From contig CM041465.1 of assembly GCA_023213395.1 (NCBI GenBank), positions 51,963,741-52,027,740 of the forward strand: DNA of 64,000 nt, in the 5' to 3' direction. This document shows positions 34,230 to 45,274 of this stretch, piece by piece. The number at the start of each line of letters is the position of its first letter. The first letter of the stretch is position 1. The stretch comes from Cycas panzhihuaensis (Eukaryota > Cycadophyta). The translations under genes and the position numbers were made by a program. The notes beneath the pieces were generated by a model. That model was not told where the DNA came from, did not search any database, and saw only the letters and a list, made by a program, of their open reading frames with translations.

Positions 34230-36420
34230 GTGACTCATGGTATAAAATTTGAGGCTCATAAAATACCTAATATATCTCTCATATCCCCTCTCTCTATATA
34301 AAATACACTCATCTCTATGAACCCTAATGAGATCTCTCCATGTGTTGACTCCCTACGTGGTGGAAGATGTCACCCCTCCTGAATTAAAGTGCTCTCTGAT
34401 TGAGTATCTCGTACTCCAACCTATACCAGCGTCATCCTATGTAAGTGATGCCTCTTGTCCTCTATGGCTTTGAGTTTTGACTATTGAAGTCTTAACTCTA
34501 TCATCATGTCTAGGAACATATCTTAAACTCATAAAGCATAATTGAAATACTTAATTTGGTGTCCCAATATCATATAATCTACCATGTTCTATGCTAGAGC
34601 CTCCTCTGATGTAGGCATATAAGGGAATATTAATTCTAGCATCATCTTCACCTTTGAGAGAGTCACACTCTCCTCACTTATCAATAGAAAACATGTAAAT
34701 CATTATTAGCCTTAGGATATAATTTAATATATTCAAAAACTAATTAATTAACATACCTACTTCCTCACCGCCACTTGATGGCTCTGTTATTATCTCCTCT
34801 TGTAGTTATGTGAGTCCCTCTCTTTGAGGCTCTTAGGGAACTTCTTGAGTAGGTTACTCCTCTCCTCCTCCACTCCTATCTCTTCCTCTCCCCATATCAT
34901 CTATCAAGCCTAGCTCCATGCTCTGAATGGAGCCTCCTCTACCTCCACTTAGTGATCCATCTATCCTCTCAAACACCTACCTACTCCTCCCTTCTCCGCT
35001 TCTAGTCGATGTCTCTCCCCTCCTACCTTGACCCATCTCACCACAACTACTATATCTACCTCCTTTGCCTCCCCTCTCTCTCCCTCTACCTCTCCCTCCA
35101 TTAATAATAGGGACCTCTCCTACTACTTCTCTCTCTCTATTACATTGACCTCATCATCACTCTACACTGGCAACCTCTCATATGCATCCTCCATTAGCTA
35201 CCTCCTAGTCATTCTGATCAGTAGAGGATTATGTATGCTCCTCACCATAATGGTTGTTTTATTATAGATCTGAGCTCTCATGTGCCACCTATTTATTTTT
35301 GGATCCATAACCATCAACTCTCTTAGTGCTCCTCCTAGCCTCATCAAAGGAATATGATTATATAGCTAGCACATCAAGATGGAGCTATAAGAGAAGCCTT
35401 CTTTCCCCTGCCTCTTGATCCTTGATAGCTGGAGGCACATACCATCTACTATGTATTGTCCCAAGTTCATTCGAATTCCTTACTCATATCTCCTCACCAC
35501 TCCTGCCTATTGAGCTAAAACCCCCATAAAATTTTAGATTCTAGCAACTCAAAATATGATGATAAGAGTGATGATCCTCTATATAGTAAGAATCACCTCT
35601 ACTATCTATATAGCCTTAATAGATATCCCATGGGGACTAAACTAATCAACAATACTAGTTAGATACTGACTACAGGCATCCTGGGACTCATCATCCACTA
35701 CCCTACTAAGTCTAACCCTCTCCCCATGCTAACTCACTCTTAATATCCTTTGCACATCCCTCAGAGTGATCTGTATATCTCTAATGGCCTATACTCTAAA
35801 AACTTTCCTCCCTGAAATCCAACATCTAACAAAATCATATAGTAACTTGTATTTCATTACCAATAGGGTTGATCCACTCACTCTAGATAGGCCACAAGCC
35901 CTCAATATAGCCTAATCTCCCTTATCTAGTTGACCAACTAGCTCTCTGATAAGTAATCCTTTATTTTCTCATGTATCTACTAGCTCTAGAGGCTGTATTA
36001 CATAAAAGCAATTATGTTAGACCTTAACTTTCATTTTATGAAAGTTGTAATTTTTATTGTTTGCCTTTTTAGAATCTAAAATGTAATGAGTCAGTTAAAA
36101 TTATGATTACACAATAAAAAAATGTGATTTGTTATCAAAAATGTGATTTCTCCAATTCTACTATTAAATTGTCTAATTATATTTTTTATAGCATTCTCAT
36201 ATTTTTGGTTATATTTCTACATTTTCATTATGTAAAATCACATTTTTGGTTTAAAATTTTAATTTAAAAAAAGAATTAAAACATACTTACCAAATACCTA
36301 GCTCCTCACTGCATCCTATTAATATCCACCTCCTGGAGCTGATCTCTCACCAAAATAGATCCAGACTACTTCAAAAAATGAATGAAAAGGCCCTCATATA
36401 ACTATTTTTCCAACTTCCTC
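34230..36420 (-). pseudogene. PMD gene, decayed copy 2, with one recognisable intron
   Basis: On the minus strand a donor GTAAGTATG (36282-36290) and an acceptor TAATACAG (AG at 35993-35994) delimit a 298-bp intron. The next exon opens PLELVDT, a stop, ENKGLL, with Glu at codon 9 exactly as in copies 1 and 3. PMD signatures follow: IQITLRDVQRILRVS, HGERVRLS, then GFSYSSILM and INRWHMRAQIY. A long Arg/Gly/Glu-rich tail runs to about 34800. The 5' exon upstream of 36291 has no recognised domain. Stops are frequent. The gene lies antisense within the 3' UTR of Tat B. Confidence 0.7.
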
Positions 36421-36743
36421 GTATAAAAATGAAATTAAAAATATTTATTTTTATCTTAGAAAGAAAGGGCCATTTTCTCTTTTTCCAAGCAAATTTTTTT
36501 CTTCCATTCATTGGGTTTATTCAAGTGAATTTTATCTATCTATGATTTCCATTCTTGGATAAAGCCCCTATGAAATAGGAAATGATTTCTCTTTTATCCA
36601 TTAGGCTTAATTATTGACCTTAATATGCTTATATTCCATGGAGCTTTTTGGAGACTTATATGCTACATCTTTCATTTATTTTGACTTTTAAATTAACTCT
36701 CATCTTGGTCTATAAAATTCTTTGAGCCATTTTACCTGTTAAA
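36421..36743. other. AT-rich spacer, nothing recognised
   Basis: No open frame or domain. It separates the 5' exon of PMD copy 2 from the short tandem array. Confidence 0.4.
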
Positions 36744-37010
36744 AAGCCTAAACTATGATAGGGAACACTCTAAACTCTGATTGTTAATGAGCCTAAACTA
36801 TGACAGTAAAGCTCTAAATTCCTTCATCCTATTATTAAGTTTAAACTATAATGAAAAACTTCAAAAAGCCACCTACTAATGAGTTGAAACTATGCTAGTC
36901 TAAGGCTCTAAAAGTCACATGTTAATGAGCCCAAAAACTATGATAGTCCTTTCTCTTTTCCCTAACAAAAGACCTTTCCTCTAAAACTTTGGTTAATGAG
37001 AGACAAACTA
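36744..37010 (+). repeat. About 45-bp tandem array with GAGCCTAAACTATG core
   Basis: Cores lie at about 36745, 36790, 36837, 36881 and 36927, with a weaker one near 36997. Spacing is 44-47 bp. Units are diverged (GCCTAAACTATGATAG, GTTGAAACTATGCTAG). The core is shared with the 85-bp satellite of A, which marks this as part of a Tat 3' UTR, probably that of B. Confidence 0.75.
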
Positions 37011-37076
37011 TAACTAACTAGATTCTTAAATCCCATCCAGTTTATGGGCATTTTGCTTCATTCTTTTTTAATGTAT

Positions 37077-37388
37077 TGTTAGCAATAATATTTATTATTT
37101 TATTAAAGGTGTGTATAAGTTACCTTAGGAATTCACAAGTCATCAATAGCTCCCAACAGTCTCCAACAACGTTCAAGTATATGTTTTACATTATTATTTT
37201 GAATTTCAAAAATGTTGGTCAATGGTAGGTTCCCTCCCAACCATAAACAAGTGGCATTTTGCCTAAAGGTATTTATCAACACCACCATTATGCTAAAATT
37301 TTACTACAGTAGATACCTAATATTGATCTTTATATTCTTTTACAAATATAGAATAAATCTTATTCTACTCTACTCCCCTTTTATTTCA
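37077..37388 (+). repeat. LTR of a copia element (H family), left copy
   Basis: It starts TGTTAGCAATAATATT and ends TTATTTCA. After two bases follows TGGTATCAGTGC (37391-37402), one mismatch from the initiator-Met primer site. A related LTR lies at 50227-50524, but the two differ at over a third of positions and their flanks do not match, so they are unlikely to be a pair. Confidence 0.75.
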
Positions 37389-37448
37389 TTTGGTATCAGT
37401 GCTTATTGGGTTGGATACATTTGGATTCATTTGAGTTTAGAGTAAATA

Positions 37449-37882
37449 TGTTAGAAATAGAGAAACAGGATTGCTCTAATACCATGTTAGAAATAGAAGA
37501 TACAATAATATAAACTCATGAGTATAAAATATTAAACATATAAAGTAAATATCATCAAACATAATCATTGCCATAAGACATCAAGATTTATACATGGAAA
37601 ACCCAATGTGGTAAAAACCATGGGAGAATGCGGAGTTAGGACTCTACTTATGATCATAAGGATTACATCTTTCTTCTCTCTCTTTTCTCAAGTTCTCAAG
37701 TGGTGAGAGTACAAATATATAGTAATAATCACCTCATGAGTAGCTTATCACATATAATGAGTTGTTACATTATCAAATGATGGGATAGCATGAATATATG
37801 TGCATCTCACATATCTCGAGGTAGGTAAATGGTGGGAAATGCATGTGTACAATAAGTCCATATTAAACATTATGTTTTAACA
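37449..37882 (-). repeat. 3' LTR of element G
   Basis: Minus-strand 3' copy. It is ungapped against 39676-40109. It contains a second primer-site-like sequence, TGGTATTAGAGC on the minus strand (37473-37484). Confidence 0.9.
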
Positions 37883-39675
37883 CCCCCCCATAATGTTTAA
37901 TATCCTTGAATCTTGATCTTGGGTCTTCATGTCTTTATCTTGTATGCTGGCACTTATAACCTATAATTATCACCTATATCATGTATGTAGTATCACATGT
38001 AACCTATATCTTATAACCTATTTCCTATATTCTATATCCTATATCCTATATCTTGTAACCTATTTCTTGTATATTACTAGTGAATTTATCACACCGTATA
38101 GCTCGAGAAGAGCTTCTATATTAATCACCAAAATCATCTATAACCTATAAAAGAACTGTAACTATATGCTATCTCTATAAACCTATATATGAAGTGTTTT
38201 GTGTACATCTTCATATCTTCACCTATGTTGTGGCTATTTTCAATATATATTAAGTTATCCATCAAATCAAGTAAAGTGATATCTGAGTCCATATAAAATA
38301 AAATCCATCTACCGAAATACATGGGTGACCAACTGCTATAATTGCTAGTTTACTAGGAAATTACTTCAAATACATGGTTTATCTTCTTTCCAAATTATTT
38401 GTACGACTAATAAAGTTTCATCAGCTAGATTAAGTTGACAACTGGATCATCTTGAACTATCAACTCTAAGACCAAGCCAAATTACGTAGAAATAGTAAAT
38501 TAATTGTAACAAGGAAATTGTACTAACTAAATATCATAAACTACTTTAATAATCAGGTGATATGTATGTTTTTTTAGGGATTTTTTCATCTACTAAACGA
38601 AATATGATGTTGTGAAGTGGGAAATCAACAACCAACATATCAATCCATCAAATATTTCTCACTTAATGTAAAGTTTTCAATTGAAATTAGCCTTAAAATA
38701 TCATAAATGGGCCTCAAAATACTTGATTTTAAACCAAACTTTAATAATCATCCATTATTCTTCAAAAATAAATTCACCGCCATGTTTGGATCCATGAAAA
38801 AAATTAGAATTGGCTGAATTTTTAGAAAGAGATAAAGCTTAAATAGCTTAAACATAAAGGTCAACTTGAGTAGTAAATATCTCCCTTAAATTAGCTCCAA
38901 ATCTAGATAAATTTGATTCCAAACTATAGAGCTCTTAATCAAGTTTTTGACACTTTAGATAGTTTGTAAATCGGATAAACAGTTGCAAAGATATTATAGA
39001 AATAGTGTAGGTACCTTTTTTGAGCTTTATGTGACCTATGCGCAAATACGGGTGACCAAAGCAAGAATGTGGAACCCTAATGGAAGATCAAATGGACTCA
39101 AAATAAGATTAAGTTTTAGAAAAAGGGACGTAATGATGATAGGTACCCAATAGAATTAGAATTTTTGAAAAAAAAACTTGTATTTAGGAGAACAAACCTA
39201 TGAAAATCTAGGGTTTTTCGTAGACCATATAATGAAGAATAGAGCTAAAAATAGCCAAAAAACTCCAAAAAGCTCCTCTATCAGGCACTAAAAATGGGTC
39301 TGAGGCTACTATAAATCCTAGTGATGCTCCAATAATTAACAATCATCAACAATATGATTGCAACAAGAAAAAAAATGTGATTTTTCACATGTTTTCTTTG
39401 ACAAAGCTAAGTAAAACCCCAAATGGATGCAAACAAGCTTCAAAATCTATTGTGGGAGGCTGAAATCTCTCACAACCAACTATGTATGAACTCCAACACT
39501 ACATGCTTTGAATATAGGTACCAACATATACGAATGAAATATCTACATAAAATCACATATAAACATACCATCAATATTGACTATGTCTCCGGTATGTGGC
39601 TTAATAGGCTTGAAGTAGATAAGTAGGATCTTCACCTCACCATGGTGGCTTGGATGCAACACTGCTCTGATACCA

Positions 39676-40109
39676 TATTAAAAATATAGATGACAAGATT
39701 TCTCTAATACCATGTTAGAAATAGAAGATGTAATAATATAAACTCGTGAGTATAAAATATCAAACATATAAAGTAAATATCATCAAACATAATCATCACC
39801 ATAAGTCACCAAGATTTATACGTGGAAAACCCAATGTAGGAAAAACCACAGGAGAAGGTGGAGTTAGGACTTCACTTATGATCATAAGGATTACATCTTT
39901 CTCCTCTCTCCTTTCTCAAGTTCTCAAGTGGTGAGAGTACAAATATATAGTAATAATCATCTCATAAGTAGTCTATCACATACAATGAGTCATTACATCA
40001 TCAATGATGGGATATCATAGATATGTATGCATCTCACATATCTCAAGGTAGGTAAATGGTAAGAAGTGTATGTGTATAATAAGTCCATATTAAACATTAT
40101 GTTTTAGCA
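39676..40109 (-). repeat. 5' LTR of element G
   Basis: Minus-strand 5' copy adjoining the primer site at 39664-39675. The internal primer-site-like sequence is at 39701-39712. Confidence 0.9.
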
Positions 40110-40275
40110 GGGTGAGCTCTCCACAAGCTTAGTAGCCTAGCCATAGAGCTCATCTATCCTCATATAAGTACCCCTTTGAGTAATTGTGATCATCAGGATC
40201 CATTGTCTTTCATATTCCTTTTCTCTATTTTCACCTTCAACTTGAGTGACTATTGCTATCCTCATCATGGTCCTC

Positions 40276-40548
40276 CTCATGTACACTGATGGAGATAGTT
40301 GTGGTAACATAGGACCCTCTTCAGCCACTTGGATTATCTATCATCCTTTTAGGCATGATTTCATGTGTTTCTGAGTGTATCTACCTGAAGCCACGAATAA
40401 CAAAGCAAAGTATATGGCCATCATCGAGGCCCTTATTGATATGCTTCATTATTGTCATGGTCCTATCATCTTGCATTATGACTCTCAGATTGTCATGCCA
40501 TAGTTGACCTAGATCTATTGAGTCCTCTACCCCTGATTGAGATCCCTT
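40276..40548 (+). pseudogene. Archaeal-type RNase H of Tat C, N-terminal part
   Basis: It reads YTDGDSCGNIGPSSATWIIY, then YLPEATNNKAKYMAIIEALI and HYCHGPIILHYDSQIV. The NNEAEY motif is NNKAKY here. The domain is cut by copia J after ACTTT (40549-40553) and resumes at 45275. Confidence 0.8.
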
Positions 40549-40553
40549 ACTTT

Positions 40554-40850
40554 TGAAAAGGGTTAATGACATAAGGTCATTACATTAGTTGATTATTTTG
40601 AAAAAGGGTCTTAAGTGAACTTTAAATTAGATCACTTAAGTGAAATGCACTTTCATGTGCATTATGTGTAATTTCATTTCACCTAACTCAAATGCTCCCT
40701 CTCTTAATATAAAAGTAATGCTCAATGGAGGAGATTCATTCTTACCTCCCCATTTTGTGAGAGTTACTTTCTTTCTCTCAAGTCTCTCTTGCTCCCATGT
40801 TTACCTTTGTGTTTAGTGCATGGAGATGAAGGATAGATCCACTCTTTTCA
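40554..40850 (+). repeat. 5' LTR of copia J
   Basis: It begins TGAAAAGGG and ends CTCTTTTCA. The last 190 bp differ from the 3' LTR at seven sites, mostly transitions. The first 106 bp differ at 21 sites, 20 of them G here and C in the 3' LTR. Confidence 0.95.
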
Positions 40851-40852
40851 TG

Positions 40853-40864
40853 TGGTATCAGAGC
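40853..40864 (+). other. Primer binding site of copia J
   Basis: TGGTATCAGAGC, the standard plant initiator-Met site, two bases after the LTR. Confidence 0.92.
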
Positions 40865-42908
40865 TTGCTTCCTTCATATTCCCCACTTGCACTTGCAATG
40901 GAGCCATCACTTCCTTCTCCCCCACAATCCATGTGGTGAAGGAGATTGTGAAAGTGAATTTAGAAATAATTTCAAGTTATTATGATAGCATATTTTGTAT
41001 TGTTTGCTTTTCCTTTCTCTTTTGCAAGTTTGGAAGCATAATACAAGGAGTTGTAAGGCCCAAGGATTCCAATCCTTTGTTGGACATTCATGCTATCTCA
41101 TTCTTCCTTTTTCTTTTCCCTTTTTTGACCATTTAACAAGGGGAAATGCTGCCGAAAATTTTCCAGCATTTAGAAGAATGATTGTAAGGGGAGTTTTTAC
41201 CCATTTCTTTTAAAGAATTTCAAGCCATTTAAAATATCTATCATTGTATGCTCTCATCTTGCCCATATTAGGATCCTGGTGATCAAAAAATGATGGAAAT
41301 TTCATATGGTATCATGTGTTAATGAGATATTAGCAAGTTGAAATTTCTGCAGAAATACAATTTGATTTTTGAACTTCACAGGTCTATAAAATATTTTACA
41401 GAGATCCAATTGAAGTGATTCTAATTGTTAACGATGGGGCTCTGAGTCTACTTTCCAACACAAAACTTTTCACCTAATTTGGATGTCGTATGAGGAAATT
41501 ATTACTGTTTTAGTGAATAGCAATTATTTTTAGTAAGAATTCTAGAAAAATATAATTTCCTAATTTTGCGGGGCTATCAAAAACTTTCCAGAACTCATTT
41601 GGACCTGATTCCACTTCCTGAAGATGAATCTTTGAATCTATTTTGCAGCAAAAAAATTGGCACTCCATTTCAACATCGTGGGAGAAAGTTATTACAGATT
41701 TAATGAAGAGTACTTTTTTTTGTAACAAAAAAAAAAAAGAAAAAAAAGTGAAGAAAATTTCTTCCTTTTTATAAGGCTTAAAAGCCCATTGTAAAAGTGA
41801 GAAAAAAACACCTGGATTAGAGCAATATCCAGCGTCCTCACTCACTTATTAGCATTACATTTCAGCACTCTAAAATCACTCAAAGCAAGCACTCCAAAGA
41901 CATTTCAAGCAAGCACTTCAACCAAGCACTCCAAAAGCACTCCAAGCAAGCATTATTTTCAGTTAAATGTACGTTTGATGCAATTCGATAATCTTTTCAT
42001 TTTTCCTAAAAGGAACTCATCACGTACACTATTTTCTGCCATCTTGTACCTATTCACACACTCGCCAAGGTTGAGATACCTTGGTTGGCATAATGCCATG
42101 CCATAAAGGAGGTGTGGGTTTCAAGTTGGGACTGGACTAAACCAGAATATTGGTGAGGTTTGGTTAGCCATACCATCGTGCCTCAATCAGGGATCATCCT
42201 GATAACCAACCAGGAAAATTGAAACTTTAATACAAGATTAAAATATACCTAATCCAATATCTGTCATAGCCATGGGTATGCACGTACCACTCTTTAAAGG
42301 AGGTATATAGCTGCTCATTGGTGAACTGGGTGAGGATTGGGAATACCTGGGCTCTGTTGTGACTTAGATTTCATCACCAAGCATGATTACGGGTATCGCG
42401 GGTGAAGGCCAAATTAATTCTACTAGAAGCCTAGGCATCCCTTCAACAACCTCAACTACACGTTAGACATAAGTTAGAGGTTATTGGGTTGATTACGCAT
42501 CCTATATTTAAGTTTCAAGTTGTGTAAACCCAATGGTGTCAACTTCTACATTAGCCTACAATCTTGTATATTGATCACTTACTTATTTGTAAAAAGTGAT
42601 CCATAGTGTAATCACAATCATAGTGCTTCTCATATTCTTACTGCGTCAGGTTAATATTTTCCATAAGTGTTAGTGGCCAATTTTTATCATAGTGCTTCTC
42701 ATATTCCTGCTACGTCAGGTTAATATTTATCACAAGTGTTGGTGACTTTTCTCTAAGTTGCTCCCTTCATCTTTGAGCAAGCATTCTCACTTCTTCTTCC
42801 TTCTTCTACACTACTTCATTACATTTCCCATTTGTAAATAGTGATCGATCATTTATTGCCATCACTTTTATAGTCCCTTGTTCATTTCTTCCCTTCTAAA
42901 AAGACACA
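40865..42908 (+). other. Leader of copia J with two internal duplications
   Basis: No coding domain was found in 2 kb. A diverged duplication of about 190 bp spans 41345-41720: the two halves share TTTCTGCAGAAATA/TTCTAGAAAAATA, then a TCTATAAAA/GCTATCAAAA segment and a GGAAATTATTACTG/GAAAGTTATTACAG segment. A 69-bp tandem duplication lies at 42618-42755 (TCATAGTGCTTCTCATATTC twice). Confidence 0.65.
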
Positions 42909-43670
42909 ATGTCTTCACAGTTCAAGCAAAATGTGAACTACATTCTAAAAGGGAAAGAAAATTAGGACATGTGGTTCACTGGTGTTAGAAATACTGTAAA
43001 GTATGAAGGTCTATGGAGAGATCACTTACAACCTACACCACTTGTTGTAGCTATAGCTACCACAACTGCTTCAGCAGGAGGTGCTCCAACTGCTCCCAGT
43101 AAAGCTGTAGCTAAACGCCAATGGGAACTTGATGATGATAAAATCTGTGTAGGGATACTGCTTGTCACTGATTATTCCCTACATAATCTCATTAATGAAG
43201 CTGTACATGATACAGCATGAAAAGTTCTTGAAGTTCTTAAGAAGAACTTTGACACTAAATTAGACTTAGAATTTGTTCACTTAGCGCTGAAGATGAACAA
43301 ATTGAAAATGCAGAAAGGACATGCAAGTGAGACAACCAATCTCCTTCATCCAATTAAGTAAGCCATTGATAAAGATTTTAAAACTTAATACATTACATGG
43401 GCTTTCTTGATTCAGTCATGTCTCCATATTTCAGATTATAAAAATCTATTGGGGAGTCTTCAATCCAGTGGAACTTTGAAGACCCTAAACTTTGAGGATC
43501 TTGCTGATAAGTTCATTAAATTTGATAAGACCTTTGATACCAACTTTACCACTATATCAGATCCAATTGATGCTGCTTTTGAAGTGGAAGAAGATCTTTG
43601 TTACACCAAAAATCAAGGTCAATACTCTCGTAGAGGTGGTAATTCCTGTGGAAGAGGAAGAGGTAGACAA
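42909..43670 (+). pseudogene. gag: gag of copia J
   Basis: From ATG 42909 the frame reads MSSQFKQNVNYIL, a stop, then 42969-43220 with WELDDDKICVGILLVTDYSL. After another stop come KVLEVLKKNFDTKLD and, at 43407-43673, a frame ending in a Gly/Arg-rich tail (RRGGNSCGRGRGRQ). Together this is most of a copia Gag, about 250 residues, with four stops. Confidence 0.75.
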
Positions 43671-43821
43671 TAAGGACAATGTCCTCTTAGTCAACAGGCT
43701 CCTCAATTCCAACAAAAACTGTCTCAAGGCCAAGGCCAAAATAATCAAGCTGGACCTAGATCCAGTAATCAGAGACAATCCACCAAATTTCAATACTTGG
43801 ACTGGAAATCAAACAATCATG

Positions 43822-43863
43822 TGCCAAAGGTGTAATAGAAGAGGACATTATGCCAAAATTTGC
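43822..43863 (+). pseudogene. CCHC zinc knuckle of copia J gag
   Basis: CQRCNRRGHYAKIC keeps the C-X2-C-X4-H-X4-C pattern that binds zinc and element RNA. It is in a different frame from the preceding gag, so a frameshift lies between 43670 and 43790. Confidence 0.85.
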
Positions 43864-44061
43864 AGAACTACCACTAACAAACTACCAAGTTATCAATAGC
43901 ACCATGGTGCACATAATATTGATAATACTTCTTTTGAAGATGCTTTTGGTGGAACATAATTTGCTCATGCATACCTTCAAAGAATTGGGACCACTTCATC
44001 AAATATTGTTGATAGATCTACTAAGTATATTGAGGCCCATTGTGGCTATGCTTATTCACTT

Positions 44062-44477
44062 TTGCCTTCACCACTTGGAGTTGCAAATAGTGCTACCTCA
44101 AATACTTCATCATGGATCATGGATACTGGAGCAACACAACACATGAATTGTCATCACCAGTTCTTTCAAGGTTTTGACTCTGAAGTTCATGGTGTTGTAC
44201 ACATGACTGACAAATCATCTCATTTAGTTGAAGGACTTGGAACAGTTTGCCTGAAACTCCCAGCCTTCCAGATTTTACACTTGTTGATGTTTTATATATC
44301 CCTACTCTGAAGCAGAATCTGCTCTCCCTGTCCACCCTTGTCTCTCATGGATTTGATCTAAGTGTAACTGCAAACAATCAAACTCTCTGTGTCATTCACC
44401 CTCCTTCAAATGCTGTGGTTATGACTAGAATTCTTGATGGCAAACTTTTTCGCCTAACTGGTTCACCAAACCACTAA
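44062..44477 (+). pseudogene. pro: Protease and start of pre-integrase region of copia J
   Basis: WIMDTGATQHM places the catalytic DTGA at 44122-44133, typical of copia protease. A frameshift near 44250 leads to VDVLYIPTLKQNLLSLSTL, the conserved end of the protease/GAG-pre-integrase segment. The frame ends at 44475. Integrase is absent. Confidence 0.85.
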
Positions 44478-44960
44478 AGAGGGTGAAGTTTGAACAGTTC
44501 CAAAAGCAACTCGGCCTTAGGGTCTCCATCTCTGACTGATTGAAGGAGATGACAATAGGACCATCATACTCTGTCTCATTCATGAAAACCCCTTGTAGGC
44601 GCAAAAGGACAAGAGTAAGTCTCTGCTCTATCCCATTCATGAAAACCCCATGTGGGCGCGGAAGGATAAGGGTTGTATCATTTTGGAAAATCAAAACCTG
44701 TGAAAACCCAAAAGGGCATGGGGGATGACCAAATGATATATGGAGACTCAGTAGATTTCAACTACAAAATTTATTGTACTGATTGGTTATCTGGCTACAT
44801 TTAAAGAGCTGCTTGAGCCAGGTTAGTAGATTAGAAAATTTGTGGGTTTTCTTCCCCATGAGGATTTCCCACAAAAATATCATACTAGTTTGCTTTATAA
44901 GAGGCTCAAATGAAGACCTCATAGGATAGAATAAAATAGAATGAAATGACCTTCTACCAT
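44478..44960 (+). other. 3' region of copia J with about 58-bp repeats
   Basis: Three diverged units starting TGAAAACCC lie at about 44583, 44640 and 44701 (periods 57-61 bp), each with a GGCGC or GGGCATG segment. No domain was found. Confidence 0.65.
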
Positions 44961-44972
44961 TAAGGGGGAGAT

Positions 44973-45269
44973 TGAAAACCCTTAATCACATAACCTCATT
45001 ACATTACTTCATTATTTCCAAAAACCCTCTTAACTCAACTTTAAATTACATCACTTAACTCAAATCCACTTTCATCTCCATTATGTGTAATTTCATTTCA
45101 CCTAACTCAAATGCTCCCTCTCTCAATATAAAAGTAAAGCTCAATGGAGGAGATTCATTCTTACCTCCCCATTTTGTGAGAGCTACTTTCTTTCTCTCAA
45201 GTCTCTCTTGCTCTTATATTTGCCTTTGTGTTTAGTGCATGGAGATGAAGGATAGATCCACTCTTTTCA
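44973..45269 (+). repeat. 3' LTR of copia J, with a G-free first 110 bp
   Basis: It begins TGAAAACCC, follows the tract TAAGGGGGAGA, and ends CTCTTTTCA. Between 44975 and 45084 there is no G at all on this strand. Confidence 0.95.
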
Positions 45270-45274
45270 ACTTT

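Larger units (their letters stand above)
16555..37076 (+). mobile_element. Tat element B, old and decayed, interrupted by copia E and a PMD gene
   Basis: Order on the plus strand: LTR, primer site, gag (split by E), protease, linker, RT-RNase H, integrase, archaeal-type RNase H, 3' UTR with a short tandem array. This is the Tat/Ogre order; the second RNase H is the diagnostic part. All domains carry many stops, mostly where C-to-T change would convert CAG, CAA, CGA or TGG. No 3' LTR is recognised before the copia LTR at 37077, so the right boundary is only the last sequence attributable to B. Confidence 0.75.
37449..40109 (-). mobile_element. Copia-type element G, non-coding, flanks mismatched
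   Basis: Two LTRs of exactly 434 bp (37449-37882 and 39676-40109) align without gaps. On the minus strand the primer site TGGTATCAGAGC (39664-39675) directly follows the right LTR, and a G-run (37883-37889) precedes the left LTR as polypurine tract. The 1.8-kb interior has no gag or pol signature; a TATATCC-type hexamer-heptamer repeat occupies about 37940-38080. Flanking pentamers are AAATA on the left and GGGTG on the right, so no target duplication exists. Sequence to the left is copia H leader and to the right a Tat fragment. Confidence 0.85.
40554..45269 (+). mobile_element. Copia element J, complete ends, gag-PR only
   Basis: LTRs of exactly 297 bp (40554-40850, 44973-45269) are flanked by the perfect duplication ACTTT (40549-40553, 45270-45274). 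The primer site TGGTATCAGAGC is at 40853-40864 and the polypurine tract at 44961-44971. A 2-kb leader precedes a broken gag, a zinc knuckle and a protease; integrase, RT and RNase H are absent. The aRNH of Tat C continues on the right, so the insertion is certain. Confidence 0.95.

Noticed and set aside
34068-34259. Terminal inverted repeats around the TA run
   Set aside because: TA repeats are self-complementary, so the apparent inverted repeat is trivial.
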